From assembly GCA_031177985.1 (NCBI GenBank), contig JAPSJW010000007.1, positions 1 through 64,000 of the forward strand: DNA of 64,000 nt. Direction: 5' to 3'. Shown one piece after another: positions 16,911-26,282 of this stretch. Within the stretch, counting starts at the first letter, position 1; each line of letters begins with the position of its first letter. The position numbers were made by a program, and so were the translations under genes. The notes under the pieces were generated by a model. It was not told the origin of the DNA, made no database searches, and worked only from the letters and a program-made list of their open reading frames with translations. This DNA comes from Microbacteriaceae bacterium. GTDB taxonomy: Bacteria; Actinomycetota; Actinomycetes; Actinomycetales; Microbacteriaceae.

Positions 16911-17699
16911 GTGGCGAAGCGTCCCCGGCGCGATCCGGAGGGGCGGATGTCGCTCGCCGGCCACCTGCTCGAGCTGCGGAAGCGCCTCTACATCTCGGCG
17001 ATCGCGATCGTCGTCGCTGCGATTCTCGGGTTCATCGTCGCGCCCGCCGTCATCGACGCGCTGCGAGCCCCGATCACGCACGTCGCCGAGTCGTCGGATC
17101 GCAGGGCGAACCTGAACTTCCAGGGCGTCACGACCGGTTTCGACCTGCGGTTGCAGATCGCGGTCACCGTGGCGCTCGTGATCGCCAGCCCGGTCTGGCT
17201 CTACCAGATCTGGGCCTTCTTCGTGCCCGGCCTGGTTCGGCGCGAACGCAACTTCGCCATCGGCTTCCTGGCTAGCGCCATCCCGCTCTTCCTCGGCGGA
17301 TGCTTCGCCGGCTGGGTCGTGATGCCGCACATCGTCGAGCTCATGCTGGGATTCGTCTCACCTGCAGACCTCTCGAACCTCGACGCGAAGTACTACTACG
17401 ACTTCATCCTCAAGCTCCTCATCGCGACGGGCGTCGCCTTCGTGCTGCCGGTCTTCCTCGTGCTGCTCAACTTCGCCGGAGTGGTGACGGGCAAGGGCAT
17501 CCTCAAGGGGTGGCGCGTCGCCATCCTCTGCATCACCCTGTTCACCGCCATAGCCACGCCCGCCGCCGACGTCATCTCGATGTTCCTCCTCGCGATCCCG
17601 ATGCTCGTGCTCTATTTCGCTGCCGCCGGGATCGCGCTGCTGCGCGACCGGCGCATCGAGAAGCGCAATCGCGCACTGGAGGCCGAGCTCGCGGCGTAA
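16911..17699 (+). CDS. tatC: Twin-arginine translocase subunit TatC
   Basis: 262 residues, six predicted membrane helices. The family signature near the N-terminus, MSLAGHLLELRKRL, and the first-loop/second-helix motif PVWLYQIWAFFVPGL are present. TatC is the receptor for twin-arginine signal peptides. GTG start at 16911, three bases after the tatA stop. It precedes helY, as in most actinobacteria. Confidence 0.96.
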   Translation: MAKRPRRDPEGRMSLAGHLLELRKRLYISAIAIVVAAILGFIVAPAVIDALRAPITHVAESSDRRANLNFQGVTTGFDLRLQIAVTVALVIASPVWLYQIWAFFVPGLVRRERNFAIGFLASAIPLFLGGCFAGWVVMPHIVELMLGFVSPADLSNLDAKYYYDFILKLLIATGVAFVLPVFLVLLNFAGVVTGKGILKGWRVAILCITLFTAIATPAADVISMFLLAIPMLVLYFAAAGIALLRDRRIEKRNRALEAELAA

Positions 17700-17726
17700 C
17701 CCAGGCAGCCACCGTAGGCTGAGGGA

Positions 17727-20156
17727 GTGACGGACCTGTCTCCCGCCGAGCGGTACGCGGCCGCCAAGGCGCGCACCAGGGCTCCGCTGCTCGAGCAGTT
17801 CCGCTCGAAGCAGCGGTTCGATCTCGACCCCTTCCAGCTGGCCGCCTGCGCGGCGGTCGAGGATGGTCGAAGCGTGCTGGTCGCGGCGCCGACCGGAGCC
17901 GGCAAGACGATCGTGGCGGAGTTCGCGATCTTCCTGGCGATGCAGAGCGCCAGGCAGAAGGTCTTCTACACGGCGCCGATGAAGGCGCTCAGCAACCAGA
18001 AGTACGCAGAGCTCGTCGCCGAGTACGGTGCCTCGGAAGTCGGTCTGCTCACCGGTGACACCAACGTGAACTCCGGCGCCCGAGTCGTCGTCATGACGAC
18101 CGAGGTGCTGCGCAACATGCTCTACGCCGACTCCGACCTCCTGCGCGACCTCGCCTGGGTGGTCATGGACGAGGTGCACTACCTGGCCGACCGGTTCCGC
18201 GGCGCGGTGTGGGAGGAGGTCATCATCCACCTCCCCGAGCGGGTGCGGATGGTCTCGCTCAGCGCGACGGTGTCGAACGCCGAGGAGTTCGGCGACTGGC
18301 TTCAGGCAGTGCGGGGCGACACCGACGTCATCGTGTCGGAGGACCGGCCCGTGCCCCTCGAGCAGCACGTGCTCGTGCGGCAGAAGCTCGTCGACCTGTT
18401 CGACTCGTCCGGCCTCGCTGCAACCCATCGGGTGAACCCCGAGCTGGTGCGGCTCGCCTCTGCAGGCGGTCGCCCCGTGACGACCTACCGCGGCAAGCAG
18501 GGCGGACGCGGCGGTCGGAACGGCGGCTTCGACCCCGGGCGGATGGACCGGCCCGACGTCGTCGACCTGTTGGAGGGCAAGAACCTGCTGCCCGCGATCT
18601 TCTTCGTGTTCAGCAGGGCCGGCTGCGACGGCGCAGTGCAGCAGTGCCTCAGGGCGGGAGTGCGTCTCACCAAGGCGCACGAACGCGAGGAGATCAGGCG
18701 GATCGTCGAGGCCCGCACGCGCACTCTGCTCGACGAGGACCTCGCGGTGCTCGGCTACTGGGAGTGGCTCGAAGGCCTCGAGCGTGGCGTCGCGGCGCAC
18801 CACGCCGGGCTGCTGCCCGCCTTCAAGGAAGTCGTCGAGGAGCTGTTCCAGCGCAAGCTGCTGAAGGTCGTCTTCGCGACTGAGACGCTCGCCCTCGGCA
18901 TCAACATGCCTGCCCGCACCGTCGTGCTCGAGCGACTCGAGAAGTTCAACGGCGAGGCGAGGGTGCCGATCACGCCGGGGGAGTACACCCAGCTCACCGG
19001 ACGTGCTGGGCGCCGGGGAATCGACGTCGAAGGGCACTCGGTCATCCAGTGGACGGGAGCGATGGATCCCCAGGCGGTCGCCTCGCTCGCGAGCCGTCGC
19101 AGCTATCCGCTCAACTCGAGCTTCCGGCCGACCTACAACATGGCCGTCAACCTCATCGAGCAGTTCGGGCGCGATCGCACCCGCGAGATCCTGGAGAGCT
19201 CGTTCGCGCAGTTCCAGGCCGATCGCGCCGTCGTCGACCTCGCGCGCAAGGTCCGGTCGCTCGAGGAGGGCCTCGCCGGCTACCAGAAGGCGATGACGTG
19301 CCACCTCGGCGACTTCACCGAGTACAGCGGGCTCCGGCGGGAGCTGACCGACCTGGAGCGCAAGAACGCCACCCGCGCCGACACCCAGAGCAGGGCCGAG
19401 CGCGATCGGCGCCAGCGCCAGATCTCGGGGCTGCGCACCCGCATGAAGCAGCACCCGTGCCACGCCTGCCACGACCGGGAGGCGCACTCCCGCTGGGCAG
19501 AGCGCTACTGGCGGCTGAAGCGCGAGATCGACGGGCTCACCTCGCAGATCCGCGGGCGAACCGGCGCCGTCGCGAAGATCTTCGACCGGGTGTCCGATGT
19601 GCTGATCGAACTCGGCTACCTCGGTCATGACGAGCACGGGCAGGTGCGACTGGAGTCCAGCGGCCGCGCCCTCAAGCGCATCTACGGCGAGCGGGATCTG
19701 CTCGTCGCCGAGGCGCTGCGTCAGGGCCTCTGGACGAGCCTCGACGCGGCCTCTCTGGCCGCGATGGCGACGGTGCTCGTCTACGAGCCTCGCCGTGAGG
19801 AGAGCCAGACGGTCGAGCGGAATCTGCCGCGCGGCCCCTTCCGCGAGGCGCTGGATCGCACGGAGGAGCTCTGGGCTCGCCTCGACGACCTGGAGCGGGA
19901 GCACCGGCTGCCGGGCAGCGATCCCGTCAGCACGGGGCTCGCGCTGGGGATGTACCGGTGGGCTCAGGGCGCGCGGCTCGAGAGCGTGCTGCGCGACACC
20001 GATCTCGCCGCCGGGGACTTCGTGCGCTGGGCGAAGCAGACGATCGATCTGCTCGATCAGCTCTCGCTCGTCGCCGACCCGCCGGTGGGCCGCACCGCCC
20101 GAGTGTCGCTCGACGCCATCAGGAGAGGCATCGTTGCGTACAGCAGTGTCGGCTGA
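17727..20156 (+). CDS. helY: HelY-type Ski2/Mtr4-like ATP-dependent RNA helicase
   Basis: 809 residues. Walker A APTGAGKT near residue 54, DEVH box (VVMDEVHYL) near 147, SAT motif near 178, and QLTGRAGRRGID near 425. A CxxC pair (HPCHACHD near 578) and a DSHCT-like C-terminal helical domain complete the Ski2-like layout. It probably acts in RNA processing or turnover; the bacterial substrate is not known. GTG start at 17727 with GAGGGA upstream. Its last 23 bases overlap the predicted lnt start. Confidence 0.92.
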   Translation: MTDLSPAERYAAAKARTRAPLLEQFRSKQRFDLDPFQLAACAAVEDGRSVLVAAPTGAGKTIVAEFAIFLAMQSARQKVFYTAPMKALSNQKYAELVAEYGASEVGLLTGDTNVNSGARVVVMTTEVLRNMLYADSDLLRDLAWVVMDEVHYLADRFRGAVWEEVIIHLPERVRMVSLSATVSNAEEFGDWLQAVRGDTDVIVSEDRPVPLEQHVLVRQKLVDLFDSSGLAATHRVNPELVRLASAGGRPVTTYRGKQGGRGGRNGGFDPGRMDRPDVVDLLEGKNLLPAIFFVFSRAGCDGAVQQCLRAGVRLTKAHEREEIRRIVEARTRTLLDEDLAVLGYWEWLEGLERGVAAHHAGLLPAFKEVVEELFQRKLLKVVFATETLALGINMPARTVVLERLEKFNGEARVPITPGEYTQLTGRAGRRGIDVEGHSVIQWTGAMDPQAVASLASRRSYPLNSSFRPTYNMAVNLIEQFGRDRTREILESSFAQFQADRAVVDLARKVRSLEEGLAGYQKAMTCHLGDFTEYSGLRRELTDLERKNATRADTQSRAERDRRQRQISGLRTRMKQHPCHACHDREAHSRWAERYWRLKREIDGLTSQIRGRTGAVAKIFDRVSDVLIELGYLGHDEHGQVRLESSGRALKRIYGERDLLVAEALRQGLWTSLDAASLAAMATVLVYEPRREESQTVERNLPRGPFREALDRTEELWARLDDLEREHRLPGSDPVSTGLALGMYRWAQGARLESVLRDTDLAAGDFVRWAKQTIDLLDQLSLVADPPVGRTARVSLDAIRRGIVAYSSVG

Positions 20157-21693
20157 GCCGGCGCCCGCTCCGGCGGTGCTGTCGACCTGGCCTGCCGTCG
20201 CGTGCGCCGTGCTCGGCGCGCTCGTGCTCGACCTCGCCTTCCCCCGTTTCGCGCTCTGGCCGCTCGCCTTCGTGGGCGTCGCGCTCATCCTGGTCGCCCT
20301 GCGCGGGCGACGGGGCAGCGGCGCGCTGCTCGTCGGCTTCGCCTCGGGGCTCATGTTCTATCTCACGCACATCGAGTGGGCGACCCTGTTCCTCGGCCCG
20401 GTGCCGTGGGCGGCGCTGTCCACGCTCGAAGCGCTCTTCTTCATGCTCGGAGGGCTGGCGATCGCGCTCGCCTACCGCTGGGTGCCGCTCCTCGCGGGCG
20501 GCTGGGCGCGGTTCGCCCTCGTGCCCGTCGTCGTCGCCGGGCTGTGGACCGCACGCGAGGCGATCGCCTCCGTCTGGCCGTACGGCGGGTTCGCCTGGGG
20601 CAGGGTCGCGCTGTCGCAGACCGAGGGGCCGTTCGCACAGCTCTTCCCCTGGCTCGGCGTCTCCGGCGTCTCCTTCGCCTGCGTCCTTCTCGTCGCCCTC
20701 GCGGTGGAGGCCGCGCTCAGAGCGCGGTCGACGGATGCGGTGCGCGGGCCTGCTGCGGGGGTCGCCGCATCCGCCCTCGCCGTCGTGCTCGTCGCGGTGC
20801 CCGCCTTCCCCATCAGCAGCACCGGGGAGCTGAGGGTGGCAGCCGTGCAGGGCAACGCGAAGGCCGGGTACTTCGATCAGCGCGAGCTCGGGGACAACCT
20901 GGCGGACCAGGTGAGCGCGACGCTCGGCGAGGTCGAGACGACCGAGGACGTCGATGTCGTGGTGTGGCCCGAGGGATCCAGCGACCTCGACCCGCTCGCC
21001 AACGAGTACGCGGCACGGGTCTTCGACAGCATCTCCCGCGAGTACGACGCTCCGCTCGTCGCGGGCGCGGTGACTCAGCGCGACGGACTCATCTACAACA
21101 GCTCGCTGCTGTGGAAGGCGGGGGAGGGGATGGTCGACGTCTACGACAAGAAGCACCCCATCCCGTTCGGCGAGTACGTGCCCGACCGGGCTTTCTGGCG
21201 GCCGTTCGCGCCCGACCTGATCGACCTCATCGGCCGGGACTACACGCCGGGGACGACCGACACGGTCTTCGAGCTCGCGGGCACCGTCGCGGGGATCAAC
21301 ATCTGCTTCGACATCTCCGACGACCAGGTGATGACCGACTCCGTGCGTGAAGGCGCCGAGGTGATCTTCGCCCAGACCAACAACGCCGACTTCGGCCGCA
21401 CGGACGAGAGCGTGCAGCAGCTCGCCATCGCGCGGGCCAGGGCACTCGAGCTCGGCAGGACCGTCGTCAACATCTCCACGGTCGGCACGAGCGCCGTGAT
21501 AGCGCCCGACGGCACCGATCTCGCCCGGCTTCCCTGGTACACGCCCGAGGCGATGGTGCTCGACGTTCCGCTCGTGAACACGACGACGCCCGCCGTCTCC
21601 GGCGGGCGTCTGGTGGAGTGGTCGGTGTCGGGGTTCGGGCTCGCGGCGCTCCTGTCCGGAGCACTCGTGGCCTTCGCCCGACGCCGGAGCTAG
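20134..21693 (+). CDS. lnt: Apolipoprotein N-acyltransferase Lnt
   Basis: 519 residues: N-terminal membrane helices (to about 215) followed by a nitrilase-type domain with the triad Glu (VVWPEGSSD, about 279), Lys (DKKHPIPFGEYVP, about 338) and Cys (INICFDISDD, about 390). It transfers the third acyl chain to lipoproteins; the FKBP, CtaC and other lipoproteins here are candidate substrates. The start is TTG 20134 because AGGAGAGG lies five bases upstream; GTG 20146 is possible. The 3' end overlaps the convergent rbpA by four bases. Confidence 0.93.
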   Translation: MRTAVSAEPAPAPAVLSTWPAVACAVLGALVLDLAFPRFALWPLAFVGVALILVALRGRRGSGALLVGFASGLMFYLTHIEWATLFLGPVPWAALSTLEALFFMLGGLAIALAYRWVPLLAGGWARFALVPVVVAGLWTAREAIASVWPYGGFAWGRVALSQTEGPFAQLFPWLGVSGVSFACVLLVALAVEAALRARSTDAVRGPAAGVAASALAVVLVAVPAFPISSTGELRVAAVQGNAKAGYFDQRELGDNLADQVSATLGEVETTEDVDVVVWPEGSSDLDPLANEYAARVFDSISREYDAPLVAGAVTQRDGLIYNSSLLWKAGEGMVDVYDKKHPIPFGEYVPDRAFWRPFAPDLIDLIGRDYTPGTTDTVFELAGTVAGINICFDISDDQVMTDSVREGAEVIFAQTNNADFGRTDESVQQLAIARARALELGRTVVNISTVGTSAVIAPDGTDLARLPWYTPEAMVLDVPLVNTTTPAVSGGRLVEWSVSGFGLAALLSGALVAFARRRS

Positions 21694-22052
21694 GCGCTCT
21701 TCTGCTGGCCCTTTCGGGCGCGGAGGTAGTCGAGACGCTCCTGCAGGAGCTCCTCGAGCTCGGCGCGTGTGCGGCGCTCGAGCAGCATGTCCCAGTGGGT
21801 GCGAGGTGCCTTCGCCTCGGCGGCCGTGATCTCCACGGGCTCACCATCGGCGCTCAACAGCACGCCCTCCTGACCCGACTTCGGCGACTCCCACTTCTCA
21901 GGGATCTCGGCCTCAGCGGCGAAGATCACCTCGAAGACGGTGCCGTCAGCTGTCTTGTATTCGGCTTTCTTGCGGGGCGAGAACTCGACGCCCTCTTCGC
22001 TCTGGAGGCTCTGGGTCCCCAGTCGCATTCCCCGCAGACTACGGTCCGCCAT
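21690..22052 (-). CDS. rbpA: RNA polymerase-binding protein RbpA
   Basis: 120 residues. Begins MADRSLRGMRLG and contains the sigma-interaction segment PRTHWDMLLERR followed by AELEELLQERLDYLRARKG, the hallmark of RbpA. It stabilises the open complex with the primary sigma factor in actinobacteria. The zinc-type cysteines of Streptomyces RbpA are absent, as in mycobacteria. The ATG has AGGAGG nine bases upstream. Confidence 0.97.
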   Translation of the reverse strand: MADRSLRGMRLGTQSLQSEEGVEFSPRKKAEYKTADGTVFEVIFAAEAEIPEKWESPKSGQEGVLLSADGEPVEITAAEAKAPRTHWDMLLERRTRAELEELLQERLDYLRARKGQQKSA

Positions 22053-22087
22053 CGTGTGGCCTCCTTCGTGTCGCTGCGTCTATCCCC

Positions 22088-22093
22088 GTTATA
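22088..22093 (-). promoter_or_regulatory. Probable -10 element of rbpA
   Basis: TATAAC on the minus strand, 36 bases before the rbpA ATG and ahead of its GAAGGAGG ribosome site. No convincing -35 is seen at 17 bp. Confidence 0.4.
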
Positions 22094-22146
22094 AACCGCG
22101 GTCCTGATGTTTTTCTTTCAGGCGCCGGGGGGTTGACAGCGACTTC

Positions 22147-22947
22147 TCAGAACCGGGCGTCCACGACGGCACGCGCGAGATCGGCCCTGTCCGTGACGAT
22201 CCCGTCGACTCCCGCATCGAGCAGCCGCTCCATGGCGGCGGGGTCGTTGATCGTCCAGACGTGCACTTCGACACCCGCCGAGTGGTATCTGCGCACCATC
22301 CGCGGTGTCACGGTGCGCAGGCCGATGGCTCTCTCGGGGATCTGCAGCGCCGAGATGCCGCGGAGACTCCACCGCAGGAGAGGGATCAGTCCGAGCTTGG
22401 CCAGCAGCAGCGCGACCGCGAACCGGAAAGCGGATGCGCTGGTCGCCACGCCGGGGAGCCGGCGGATCGCCGCGCGCCTCCGCCGCTCGCTGAAGCTCGT
22501 GACGAGCACGCGCTGGGTGGCGCGCTGCGCGACGATCGCCCGCACCGTCGGCAGCACCGCATCCGCGCTCTTGATGTCGATGTTGAACCGAGTCTCGGGA
22601 AAGCCGTCGAGCGCTTCGGCGAGCGTGCAGAAGCGCTGACCTGCTCCGAGCGGGACCTCGCGCAGCTCCTCGAGGGTGAGCTCGCTCACGCGCACCCGGC
22701 GACCCGCGAGACGGGAGAGGTCGGGATCGTGGCTGACGATGGCGTGGCCGTCCCGGCTGGCATGCACATCCGTCTCGATGTGCTCGACCCCGACGGCGAG
22801 CGCCTTGGCGAACGCGAGCAGGGTGTTCTCGGGCGCTTCGAGGGCGAGACCGCGATGCGCGATCACCCGGGGACGGCGTGGGGAGAAGTAGTCGCCGATG
22901 ACGCCGTCAGGCAACGCAGCTCCTCGGGTCGAATGGATGCGGGACAC
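22147..22947 (-). CDS. Glycerophosphodiester phosphodiesterase
   Basis: About 266 residues of the GDPD TIM-barrel family: VIAHRGLALEAPENTLLAF, the metal-binding HIETDVHASRDG, VSHDPDLSR, and near the end EVHVWTINDP and GVDGIVTDRADLA. It hydrolyses glycerophosphodiesters to glycerol 3-phosphate plus alcohol. Two starts are credible: GTG 22947 with GGAAGAGGGCC upstream, and TTG 22914 with GAGGAG upstream; the latter would be 255 residues. There is no clear signal peptide with either. Confidence 0.9.
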   Translation of the reverse strand: MSRIHSTRGAALPDGVIGDYFSPRRPRVIAHRGLALEAPENTLLAFAKALAVGVEHIETDVHASRDGHAIVSHDPDLSRLAGRRVRVSELTLEELREVPLGAGQRFCTLAEALDGFPETRFNIDIKSADAVLPTVRAIVAQRATQRVLVTSFSERRRRAAIRRLPGVATSASAFRFAVALLLAKLGLIPLLRWSLRGISALQIPERAIGLRTVTPRMVRRYHSAGVEVHVWTINDPAAMERLLDAGVDGIVTDRADLARAVVDARF

Positions 22948-23001
22948 GGCCCTCTTCCACGCTAACAGGCACCCCCCGCGCCTCTTGTAGTCTCGACTTC
23001 C

Positions 23002-23763
23002 GTGAATCCTCTGCAGCCCGGCACCCTCTCCGGCAAGCGCGTGCTCGTCACCGGCTCCTCCCGCGGCATCGGCGCCGACACCGTCCGCTACCTCGCCGAG
23101 GCGGGAGCGTCGGTGGTCGTGAACTACCGCAACAAGGAGGCGCGGGCGCTCAAGCTCGTCGCCGAGATCGAGCAGTTCGGCGGCACCGCCATCGCGGTGG
23201 GCGCCGACCTCACCGACGAGGCCTCGGTCGGCGCGATGATGGACACCGTCCGCGAGCGCTGGGGCGGCCTGGACGTCCTCGTGATGAACGCTTCGGGCGG
23301 CATGGAGAGCGGCATGGGCGAGGACTACGCCATGCGCCTCAACCGCGACGCCCAGGTGGGCCTGCTCCGCGCCGCCCGCCCGCTCCTCGGGGTGGGCTCG
23401 CGTGTCGTCTTCGTCACGAGCCACCAGGCGCACTTCATCCGCGAGGTGCCGACGATGCCCGAGTACGAGCCTGTGGCGCTCAGCAAGCGGGCGGGGGAGG
23501 ACGCCCTGCGCGACCTCATCCCCGAGCTCGCGGCGGACGGCATCGAGTTCGTCGTCGTCTCGGGCGACATGATCGAGGGCACGATCACTGCGACCCTGCT
23601 CGAGCGTGCGAACCCGGGGGCGATCTCCGCCCGCAAGGAGGCAGCGGGCAAGCTCTACAACGTGTCCGAGTTCGCCGCCGAGGTGGCGTCGGCCGTCGTG
23701 GAGCCCGTTCCCGAGGGCAACACGCGGTACGTCGGAGACGTGGCCGGGTTCACGGGAGCCTGA
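23002..23763 (+). CDS. SDR-fold protein with a displaced or missing catalytic Tyr
   Basis: 253 residues. The Rossmann motif TGSSRGIG (17-24), NASG near 96 and the active-site Ser in VFVTSH (140) are normal for short-chain dehydrogenases. The YxxxK motif is not: Lys162 is preceded by VALS, so the usual Tyr position (158) is Val, and the nearest Tyr is 155. It may be an atypical reductase or a non-catalytic family member; family members with similar sequence are annotated simply as SDR oxidoreductases. GTG start at 23002. Confidence 0.85.
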   Translation: MNPLQPGTLSGKRVLVTGSSRGIGADTVRYLAEAGASVVVNYRNKEARALKLVAEIEQFGGTAIAVGADLTDEASVGAMMDTVRERWGGLDVLVMNASGGMESGMGEDYAMRLNRDAQVGLLRAARPLLGVGSRVVFVTSHQAHFIREVPTMPEYEPVALSKRAGEDALRDLIPELAADGIEFVVVSGDMIEGTITATLLERANPGAISARKEAAGKLYNVSEFAAEVASAVVEPVPEGNTRYVGDVAGFTGA

Positions 23764-23778
23764 TCCGGCATCCGTAGC

Positions 23779-25776
23779 ATGGGGATGGTGAGACCGACCG
23801 ACCTCCCTCTGCTCCAGTCCCTCTCGAAGCCGGCCGTCGCGCCGGACGGCCGTCGCGCCGTCGTCGCCATCACCCGGGCGGATCTCGCCGCAGACGCCTA
23901 CGTCGGCCAGCTGTGGGAGATCCCGCTCGACGGAGGCGCGCCCAGGCGGCTCACCCGCGGTTTCCGGGACGCTGCGCCGCAGTTCTCGGCCGACGGGTCG
24001 AGACTCGCCTTCCTGCGCTCCGAGCCGAACGGGGCTCCCCAGGTGCTCGTGGTGGACGCCCTCGGCGGGGAGCCGCTGCGCATCACCGACGAGAGGCTGG
24101 GGGTCGGCGAGTTCCGCTGGTCGCCCGACGGGACGACGATCGCCTACACGGCTCGGCGGCCCGAGCCTGGACGCTACGGCTCGGTCGAGGGTCTCGACGC
24201 GTCGGCCGAGCCGCCGCGTCGGCTCACCACCCTGCGGTACCGCCAGAACGGCACCGGGTACGTCACCGATCGCCGCGCGCACGTCTTCCTCGTGCAGGTG
24301 CCGCCGCGCGACGCGGAGCCGGTGTACCAGCCGGCCCCGACCCCCGCCGGACCGGCCGAGCCCCTACCGGTGGTGCCCGAGGCGGTGCAGCTGACGACCG
24401 ACGACGCCGACTACTCGGGCGTCGACTGGATGCCGGACGGCACGGCCGTCGTCGCGATCGCGGCGCGGCACGAGACGCGCGACACCGACCTGCGCAACGA
24501 CGCGTGGCTGCTGCCCCTCGACGGCGGGGCACCCGAGGCGCTGACGAGCGGGCCGCAGCTGAGCATCTCCTCCCTGACCGTCGACCCGGCCGGACGTCTC
24601 TACCTCATCGCGCAGGACCTCGGCACCGAGGGCACCGACTTCATCGGCAAGCAGGCGTCGCTCTGGCTGGTCGAGGCAACCCGGCAGGCGCGGAGGCTCA
24701 CGGATGCCGAGACCGTCGACCTCGGCGACCCGGGCAGCGAGGCGGTGCTGTCGTCGGACGGAGTGCTCGTCCAGGAGCGGTCGCGCGGCTCGGTGCACCT
24801 GGTGCGCGTGACCGACGACGGCCGCTCCGAGCGGCTGACCCCTCCGGGCGTCGAGGTGCTCGCGACCGGCGCAGCGGGGGAGCGGGTCGTGGTCGCGTAC
24901 GCGACCGGCACGGCGCCCGCCGAGCTCGGCGTGCTCGACGTCGCCGGGCTGCGCCCGGTCACCGATCTCGCAGCGCCGATCGCGGAGGGTGTCGTCGAGG
25001 GGATCGAGCTCGAGATCGCCACTCCTGACGGCTACCCGGTGCACGGCTGGGTCCACGTGCCGCCGGGGGAGGGACCGCATCCCGTTCTGCTGCAGATCCA
25101 CGGCGGACCCTTCACCCAGTACACCTCCACCTTCTTCGACGAGACCCAGGTCTACGTCGAGGCGGGCTACGCCGTGGTCATGTGCAACCCGCGCGGCGCT
25201 GCCGGCTACGGCGAGGCCCACGGCCGAGCGATCCGCCGGCGGATGGGCACCGACGACCTGGTCGACGTGCTGGCCTTCCTCGACGGAGCCCTCGAGGCGA
25301 TGCCCGACGCGCTCGACGCCGACCGCGTCGGCATCATGGGCGGCTCCTACGGCGGCTACCTGACCGCATGGACGATCGCGCACGACTCGCGGTTCGCCGG
25401 CGCCATCGTGGAGCGCGGCTTCCTCGACCCCGAGGCGTTCGTCGGCACCTCGGACATCGGCAGCTGGTTCGGGCTCGAGTACGTCGGAACGGACCTCGAG
25501 CAGATCCGCGCGCAGAGTCCCCAGGCGGTCATCGACCGGGTGAGCACGCCGACCCTCGTCATCCACTCGGCCGACGACCTGCGCTGCCCGCTCGGGCAGG
25601 CCGAGCGCTACTACGCGGAGCTCAAGCTCCGCGGCGTCGACACCGAGCTGCTCGTCTTCCCCGGGGAGAATCACGAGCTCTCGCGCAGCGGCCGGCCCCG
25701 TCATCGCGTGCAGCGCTTCGAGGCCATCCTCGAGTGGTGGGCGAGGCACCTGCCGAACGAGCGGAACCGGCCATGA
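23779..25776 (+). CDS. S9 family serine peptidase (acylaminoacyl-peptidase/prolyl oligopeptidase type)
   Basis: 665 residues. An N-terminal beta-propeller made of WSPDGTTIAY-like repeats (to about 410) precedes an alpha/beta-hydrolase domain. The triad is Ser in GGSYGGYLT near 523, Asp in HSADDLRCP near 597 and His in GENHELSR near 631. No signal peptide, so probably cytosolic peptide turnover. Start ATG 23779; ATG 23785 or GTG 23788 are possible. The stop overlaps the NUDIX ATG. Confidence 0.92.
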   Translation: MGMVRPTDLPLLQSLSKPAVAPDGRRAVVAITRADLAADAYVGQLWEIPLDGGAPRRLTRGFRDAAPQFSADGSRLAFLRSEPNGAPQVLVVDALGGEPLRITDERLGVGEFRWSPDGTTIAYTARRPEPGRYGSVEGLDASAEPPRRLTTLRYRQNGTGYVTDRRAHVFLVQVPPRDAEPVYQPAPTPAGPAEPLPVVPEAVQLTTDDADYSGVDWMPDGTAVVAIAARHETRDTDLRNDAWLLPLDGGAPEALTSGPQLSISSLTVDPAGRLYLIAQDLGTEGTDFIGKQASLWLVEATRQARRLTDAETVDLGDPGSEAVLSSDGVLVQERSRGSVHLVRVTDDGRSERLTPPGVEVLATGAAGERVVVAYATGTAPAELGVLDVAGLRPVTDLAAPIAEGVVEGIELEIATPDGYPVHGWVHVPPGEGPHPVLLQIHGGPFTQYTSTFFDETQVYVEAGYAVVMCNPRGAAGYGEAHGRAIRRRMGTDDLVDVLAFLDGALEAMPDALDADRVGIMGGSYGGYLTAWTIAHDSRFAGAIVERGFLDPEAFVGTSDIGSWFGLEYVGTDLEQIRAQSPQAVIDRVSTPTLVIHSADDLRCPLGQAERYYAELKLRGVDTELLVFPGENHELSRSGRPRHRVQRFEAILEWWARHLPNERNRP

Positions 25777-26234
25777 CCCGCGTGCGCCCGACCGCGCGCA
25801 TCCTGCTGCTCGACGAGAGCGGACACGTGCTGCTGTTCCGCACGCACTGGTCGAACCGGGTCGCCGAGCCCCGCTGGCTGACGCCGGGCGGCGGGGTGGA
25901 CGAGGGCGAGACCGTGCACCAGGCCGCCGTGCGGGAGCTCTTCGAGGAGACCGGACTGGTCGTCGAGGATCTCGGCGAGCCGGTGTGGCGGGTGCGACTG
26001 CAGCTGCCGGCTGGGCACCGCTTCGACGAGACGGATGCCACCTACTTCGTGCACCGCACGACGCGCTTCGACGTGAGCCGCGAGCACTGGATGCCCGACG
26101 AGCACGACGACATCCTCGACATCCGCTGGTTCACGCGCGCGGAGCTCAAGGACCCGGCGGAGGTGTTCGACGCCGAGGACGTCGCGGCGATCCTCGATGC
26201 CGTGCTGGGACCGGAGGAGACCGCGCAGTCGTGA
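25773..26234 (+). CDS. NUDIX hydrolase
   Basis: 153 residues. The Nudix box is perfect: GGVDEGE, then TVHQAAV and RELFEETGL (Gx5Ex7REUxEExGU), starting near residue 40. A nucleoside-diphosphate-linked substrate is expected but cannot be named. The ATG overlaps the peptidase stop (ATGA). Confidence 0.92.
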   Translation: MTRVRPTARILLLDESGHVLLFRTHWSNRVAEPRWLTPGGGVDEGETVHQAAVRELFEETGLVVEDLGEPVWRVRLQLPAGHRFDETDATYFVHRTTRFDVSREHWMPDEHDDILDIRWFTRAELKDPAEVFDAEDVAAILDAVLGPEETAQS

Positions 26235-26282
26235 TGCAATCGCAATCGCAGCGGCACGGACGCCGGCGCGCACTCTCCTAGG

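Noticed and set aside
17358-20354. 998-codon open frame on the minus strand opposite tatC, helY and the lnt start
   Set aside because: Shadow of high-GC codon bias in helY; composition is Arg/Gly/Ala/His-rich with no domain, while the plus strand encodes a full helicase.
22147-22914. TTG 22914 as the only GDPD start
   Set aside because: It has a good ribosome site, but GTG 22947 upstream has one too; both are kept as possibilities in the feature.
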